Below, piece after piece: positions 60,676 to 64,000 of a stretch of DNA of 64,000 nt. The stretch comes from Pseudoxanthomonas sacheonensis (GTDB lineage: Bacteria; Pseudomonadota; Gammaproteobacteria; Xanthomonadales; Xanthomonadaceae). The stretch spans positions 1-64,000 of the forward strand of contig NZ_PDWS01000004.1 of assembly GCF_010093305.1 (NCBI RefSeq), read 5' to 3'. The notes beneath the pieces are model-generated. The model was not told the origin of the DNA. It did not search any database and saw nothing but the letters and a program-made list of their open reading frames with translations. The first letter of the stretch is position 1. Every line of letters starts with the position of its first letter. A program made the position numbers and the translations under genes.

Positions 60676-62192
60676 GCCTCGCTGCCTGCAATCAGTTCAT
60701 ACACCGCCGCCTCACCGCAGCCTCCAGGAAGTTCGCCCACCTTGCGCCGGTCGCGCATCACTGCGATCCGGTCCGAGATGCGCACGAGTTCCTCCATTTC
60801 CGCGGAGATGAAAAGCACCGCCATGCCCTTGCGCGCCAGGCGCAGGATCTGTCCCATGATTTCTTGCTTGGCGGCGACGTCGATGCCGCGGGTCGGCTCA
60901 TCCAGGATCAGCACTGCCGGCTCAGTGGCCAGCCAACGCGCCAACACTGTTTTCTGCTGGTTGCCGCCCGAAAGCAGGCCAACCGGAGTCTCGATGCCGG
61001 CGGTTTTGATCCCCAACAGCTCGACATATCGCCGGGCCAGTTCTTCCTGCTCGCCGCGGCCAAGAAAACGGCGCAGGCCCAGTTTGGCCTGCAATGCCAA
61101 GGCGATGTTTTCGCGCACCGACAGATCGGCCACGATGCCCTCGGTCTTGCGCTCCTCAGGACACAGGGCCAGGCCTTGCGCCACCGCGTCGGCCGGACCT
61201 TTCAGGATCATCTCGCGTTGTCCTATGCGCAGCTTGCCGCCGTCCGCGCGGTCCAGCCCGAACATCAGCCGGACCAGTTCGGTGCGGCCCGAACCGAGCA
61301 GCCCACCCAGGCCCAGCACTTCACCGGCGCGCAGGCTCAGGTCGGTCGGAGCGATCTGTCCGCGACGTTCCAGCGCCTGCGCCTCCAGCACCGTCGCACC
61401 CTCGCTCGCCGCGACGGACTGCACAGCATCGTCGCGTTCGGCGACAGCGACCTCGCGACCCACCATGGCCGCCACCAACGGCCCATGAGGCAACGCCGTC
61501 GCCGCGTACTCGCCTACCCGGCGGCCGTTGCGCAAGACGGTGATGCGGTCGGAAACCGCATACATCTGATCCAGAAAATGAGTGACGAACAGGATCGCCA
61601 TGCCTTGCTCGCGCAGACGGCGTATCACCGCGAACAACTCCTGCACCTCACTCTCATCCAGGCTCGAAGTCGGTTCGTCCAGGATCAATACCTTGGCCGA
61701 CACGCTCAACGCGCGCGCGATGGCGACCATTTGCTGCACCGCCACCGGGAAATCCGACAGCGGCCGTTTCGGGTCGATGTCCAGGTGCAGTCCGGCCAGC
61801 ACATCGCGGGCCTGCGCATCGACCGCGTTCCAGTCGATGGCTCCGGTCCAACGCCGACGGGGATAGCGGCCGCCCACGATGTTCTCGGCTACCGACAGGT
61901 TCGGGCACAGGTTCACTTCCTGATAGACCGTGCTGATGCCCAGCTGCTGCGCATCGGCCGGACTGGATGGCGACGCTGCCTGTCCGCGCACCCGTATCTC
62001 TCCGCTGTCCGGGCGCATCGCCCCGGTCAGCAATTTGATCAGGGTCGATTTGCCCGCGCCGTTCTGGCCCATCAGCGCATGCACTTCGCCGGCGCGCAGG
62101 GTCAGGTCGACGCCTTCCAGCGCGGCTACGCCGGCAAAGCGTTTGCCCAGGCCGCGGGCCTGCAGGACGATGGCGGCTTCGTCCGTGGCCAT
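60672..62192 (-). CDS. ytfR: Sugar ABC transporter ATPase (two-domain), YtfR-like
   Basis: A 506-residue tandem ATPase. The first cassette has Walker A GQNGAGKST, a variant signature FPVAVQQMVAIARAL and Walker B VLILDEPTSSLD. The second has GLLGSGRTELVR, signature LSGGNQQKTVLARWL and VLILDEPTRGID. The weakened first signature and second Walker A are usual for this monosaccharide-importer family. It powers uptake with the two permeases and YtfQ-like binding protein. Confidence 0.92.
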   Translation of the reverse strand: MATDEAAIVLQARGLGKRFAGVAALEGVDLTLRAGEVHALMGQNGAGKSTLIKLLTGAMRPDSGEIRVRGQAASPSSPADAQQLGISTVYQEVNLCPNLSVAENIVGGRYPRRRWTGAIDWNAVDAQARDVLAGLHLDIDPKRPLSDFPVAVQQMVAIARALSVSAKVLILDEPTSSLDESEVQELFAVIRRLREQGMAILFVTHFLDQMYAVSDRITVLRNGRRVGEYAATALPHGPLVAAMVGREVAVAERDDAVQSVAASEGATVLEAQALERRGQIAPTDLSLRAGEVLGLGGLLGSGRTELVRLMFGLDRADGGKLRIGQREMILKGPADAVAQGLALCPEERKTEGIVADLSVRENIALALQAKLGLRRFLGRGEQEELARRYVELLGIKTAGIETPVGLLSGGNQQKTVLARWLATEPAVLILDEPTRGIDVAAKQEIMGQILRLARKGMAVLFISAEMEELVRISDRIAVMRDRRKVGELPGGCGEAAVYELIAGSEA

Positions 62193-62197
62193 TCCGT

Positions 62198-63169
62198 TCA
62201 GTACTTGCGGCCTGGCAGCGCCGCAGCGGCCTGGTCCTGGGTGAATACACCCTCCTCCACCAGGATGCGCTTGGGCAGCGGACGCTTCTCAAGCACGGCT
62301 TTGACCGCATCGACCAGTTGATCCCCGATCAACGGATTGCATTCGATGGTGGCGTTGAGCTTGCCCGCCTCCATCGCCTTGAACGCGCCGCGTACGCCGT
62401 CGATGGAAACGATCTTGATGTCTTTGCCGGGCTTCAGCCCGGCCTCCTCGATGGCCTGGATCGCGCCAATGGCCATATCGTCGTTGTGCGCGAACAACAC
62501 ATCGATCTTCGGGCCCTCGGCTTTGAGGAACGCCTCCATCACTTCCTTGCCCTTGGCCCGGGTGAAGTCGCCGCTCTGCGATCGCACAACTTTGAAGCGC
62601 GAGTCTTTGTCGATGACCTCATGGAATCCCTGCATGCGGTCGATCGCCGGCGCCGAACCCACCGTGCCCTGCAACTCGACGATGCGCACTTCTCCGCTTC
62701 CGGCAGGCGTGTCCTGCAACAGCCAGCGGCCGGCCTTGCGGCCCTCTTCGACGAAATCCGAGCCGATCAGGGTCACGTAGAGCGAATCGTCGGAAACATC
62801 GACCGCCCGGTCGGTGAGGATCACCGGGATGTTGGCGGCCTTGGCCTCGCGCAGCACCGTTTCCCAGCCCGATTCGACCACCGGCGAAAACGCGATCAGG
62901 TCCACGCGCTGGGCGATGAACGAGCGCAGCGCCTTGATCTGGTTTTCCTGCTTCTGCTGCGCATCGGAGAAACGCAACTGGATGCCGGCCTTGGACAGCG
63001 ACGATTTGATCGACGCGGTATTGGCGGTGCGCCACTCGCTTTCGGCACCGATCTGGCTGAAACCCAGCACCGGTTGCGCCGCGCGATCGCCGCCCGCATC
63101 GCGCGAACAGCCGCTCACAAATGCTGCCGCGCATGACAGCGCGGCGGCCAGCATGAATCCTCGCTTCAT
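62198..63169 (-). CDS. ytfQ: Periplasmic sugar-binding protein, YtfQ-like
   Basis: 323 residues. The lipoprotein-type signal ends FVSGC. The mature protein is a type I periplasmic binding fold (VLGFSQIGAESEWRTANTAS, IPVILTDRAVDV, VLFAHNDDMAIGAIQAIEEAG). GGAGG lies before the ATG at 63169. E. coli YtfQ binds galactofuranose and galactopyranose. It heads the importer operon, 5 bp upstream of ytfR. Confidence 0.9.
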   Translation of the reverse strand: MKRGFMLAAALSCAAAFVSGCSRDAGGDRAAQPVLGFSQIGAESEWRTANTASIKSSLSKAGIQLRFSDAQQKQENQIKALRSFIAQRVDLIAFSPVVESGWETVLREAKAANIPVILTDRAVDVSDDSLYVTLIGSDFVEEGRKAGRWLLQDTPAGSGEVRIVELQGTVGSAPAIDRMQGFHEVIDKDSRFKVVRSQSGDFTRAKGKEVMEAFLKAEGPKIDVLFAHNDDMAIGAIQAIEEAGLKPGKDIKIVSIDGVRGAFKAMEAGKLNATIECNPLIGDQLVDAVKAVLEKRPLPKRILVEEGVFTQDQAAAALPGRKY

Positions 63170-63270
63170 CCCTTCCCTCCCGTTATGGTTGTTTGACCCA
63201 TCCCCTCCGGGCGGTGTCCGTCGTATCGACCAGGAAGGTTTCTCTTCCCGGCATTGTGCAGCTGTCCGGC

Positions 63271-64000
63271 CTAGGCCGAGGTATAGGCGGTTTTGACCGT
63301 GGTATAGAACTCGGCAGCATAGCGGCCCTGTTCGCGCGGCCCGTAACTGGAGGCCTTGCGGCCGCCGAACGGCACGTGCGGATCCACGCCCGCGGTCGGC
63401 AGGTTGACCATGACCATGCCGACTTCTGCATGGCGTTTGAAATGCGTCGCGTACTTCAGCGAAGTCGTGGCGATGCCTGCGCACAGACCGAACTCGGTGT
63501 CGTTGGCCAGGGCCAGCGCATGTTCGTAGTCGTTCGCGCGCAATACCGCCGCCACCGGACCGAATACTTCCTCCCGCGCTATCCGGTGCTCTGGCAGAGC
63601 GGCGACCAGAGCCGGGCTCAAGTAGTGGCCGCGGGTATCCAGCTCCAGTTGCTCTCCGCCGCACAGCAGTTCGGCGCCTTCCTGGCGGGCGATGTCCAGA
63701 TAGGAAAGGTCGGTGGCCAGTTGTTCGGCGCTGGCCACCGGACCGATATCGATGCCGCTGGTCAGCGCGTGGCCGACCTTGAGCGAAGCCAGGCGCTTGC
63801 GGGTGCGCGCTATGAACTCCTCGTACACCGGAGCCTCCACGATCAGCCGGCTCGAAGCCGTGCAGCGCTGGCCGGTGGAGAAATAGGCGCCGTTGACCGC
63901 GACCTCCACCGCTTTTTCCAGGTCGGCGTCGGCCAGTACCACCAGCGGATTCTTGCCGCCCATCTCCAACTGGATTTTCAGTCCGCGCGCGGCGGCCTGC
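63271..64000 (-). CDS. Aldehyde dehydrogenase, alpha-ketoglutarate-semialdehyde dehydrogenase-like (5' end missing)
   Basis: 243 codons are visible and the frame runs off the window end (QAAARGLKIQLEMGGKNPLVV at the edge, so the true start is beyond 64000). The catalytic Glu is in LEMGGKNP and the nucleophile Cys in FSTGQRCTASSR; NLPTAGVDPHVPFGGRKASS is typical of 2,5-dioxovalerate/KGSA dehydrogenases, the last step of non-phosphorylative L-arabinose, D-xylose or galacturonate oxidation. It lies 101 bp upstream of ytfQ in the same direction. Confidence 0.85.
   Translation of the reverse strand, partial: QAAARGLKIQLEMGGKNPLVVLADADLEKAVEVAVNGAYFSTGQRCTASSRLIVEAPVYEEFIARTRKRLASLKVGHALTSGIDIGPVASAEQLATDLSYLDIARQEGAELLCGGEQLELDTRGHYLSPALVAALPEHRIAREEVFGPVAAVLRANDYEHALALANDTEFGLCAGIATTSLKYATHFKRHAEVGMVMVNLPTAGVDPHVPFGGRKASSYGPREQGRYAAEFYTTVKTAYTSA

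Overview
The window is about 64 kb of high-GC DNA from a gammaproteobacterium, most likely Lysobacteraceae/Xanthomonadaceae (Lysobacter, Luteimonas or Pseudoxanthomonas relatives). This placement is inferred from the gene set (aceK with icd, tatD, queF, metE and nrdAB under cobalamin riboswitches, zapE, zwf-pgl) and from the many intergenic inverted repeats of types common in that family. I see no rRNA, tRNA, CRISPR array, prophage or intact insertion sequence.

Layout. 0-16 kb: an ABC-2 permease, a ketopantoate-reductase-like protein, a membrane-bound CadC-like regulator, small secreted proteins, tatD, a secreted endonuclease I, the helicase gene hrpB (carrying an in-frame intergenic-type repeat), rluE, a secreted methyltransferase-like protein, aceK and a LysR regulator. 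16-23 kb: small proteins, a V4R protein next to a stand-alone MHYT membrane sensor, icd, then a lower-GC island with a LysM protein, a lipoprotein and a 54-residue double-glycine-leader peptide that shares a motif with the LysM protein; queF follows. 23-30 kb: two tandem M20 amidohydrolases, an APC permease, a GST, purU and a class C beta-lactamase-like hydrolase. 30-38 kb: a B12 regulon, with metE and nrdAB each behind a cobalamin riboswitch and a similarly built promoter. 38-50 kb: a sterol-desaturase-family enzyme, an EF-hand protein, a repeat-rich secreted protein, an OmpR/EnvZ-like pair, hydrolases, zapE, a secreted EEP nuclease, a cytochrome c5-like protein, pgl, zwf and a divergent GntR regulator.

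50.6-54.9 kb holds the most unusual locus: four translationally coupled genes for a coiled-coil protein, a transmembrane protein with a cytosolic Roadblock-like region and a periplasmic OmpA-like domain, a Ras-like small GTPase lacking the usual catalytic Gln, and a PAS/kinase/receiver protein in which the phospho-accepting His and Asp are both absent. I read it as a GTPase switch linking cytoplasm to cell wall, with a degenerate two-component protein as partner.

55-64 kb: a LysR regulator, a perfect 19-bp palindrome with a possible small RNA ending in a strong terminator, a solitary DUF4096 transposase-like domain, and a sugar cluster (GH27 glycosidase, YtfQ-YtfR-YtfT-YjfF-type importer, ketoglutarate-semialdehyde-dehydrogenase-like ALDH running off the end). 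An Ile in the GH27 active site and the ALDH together suggest L-arabinose rather than galactose.
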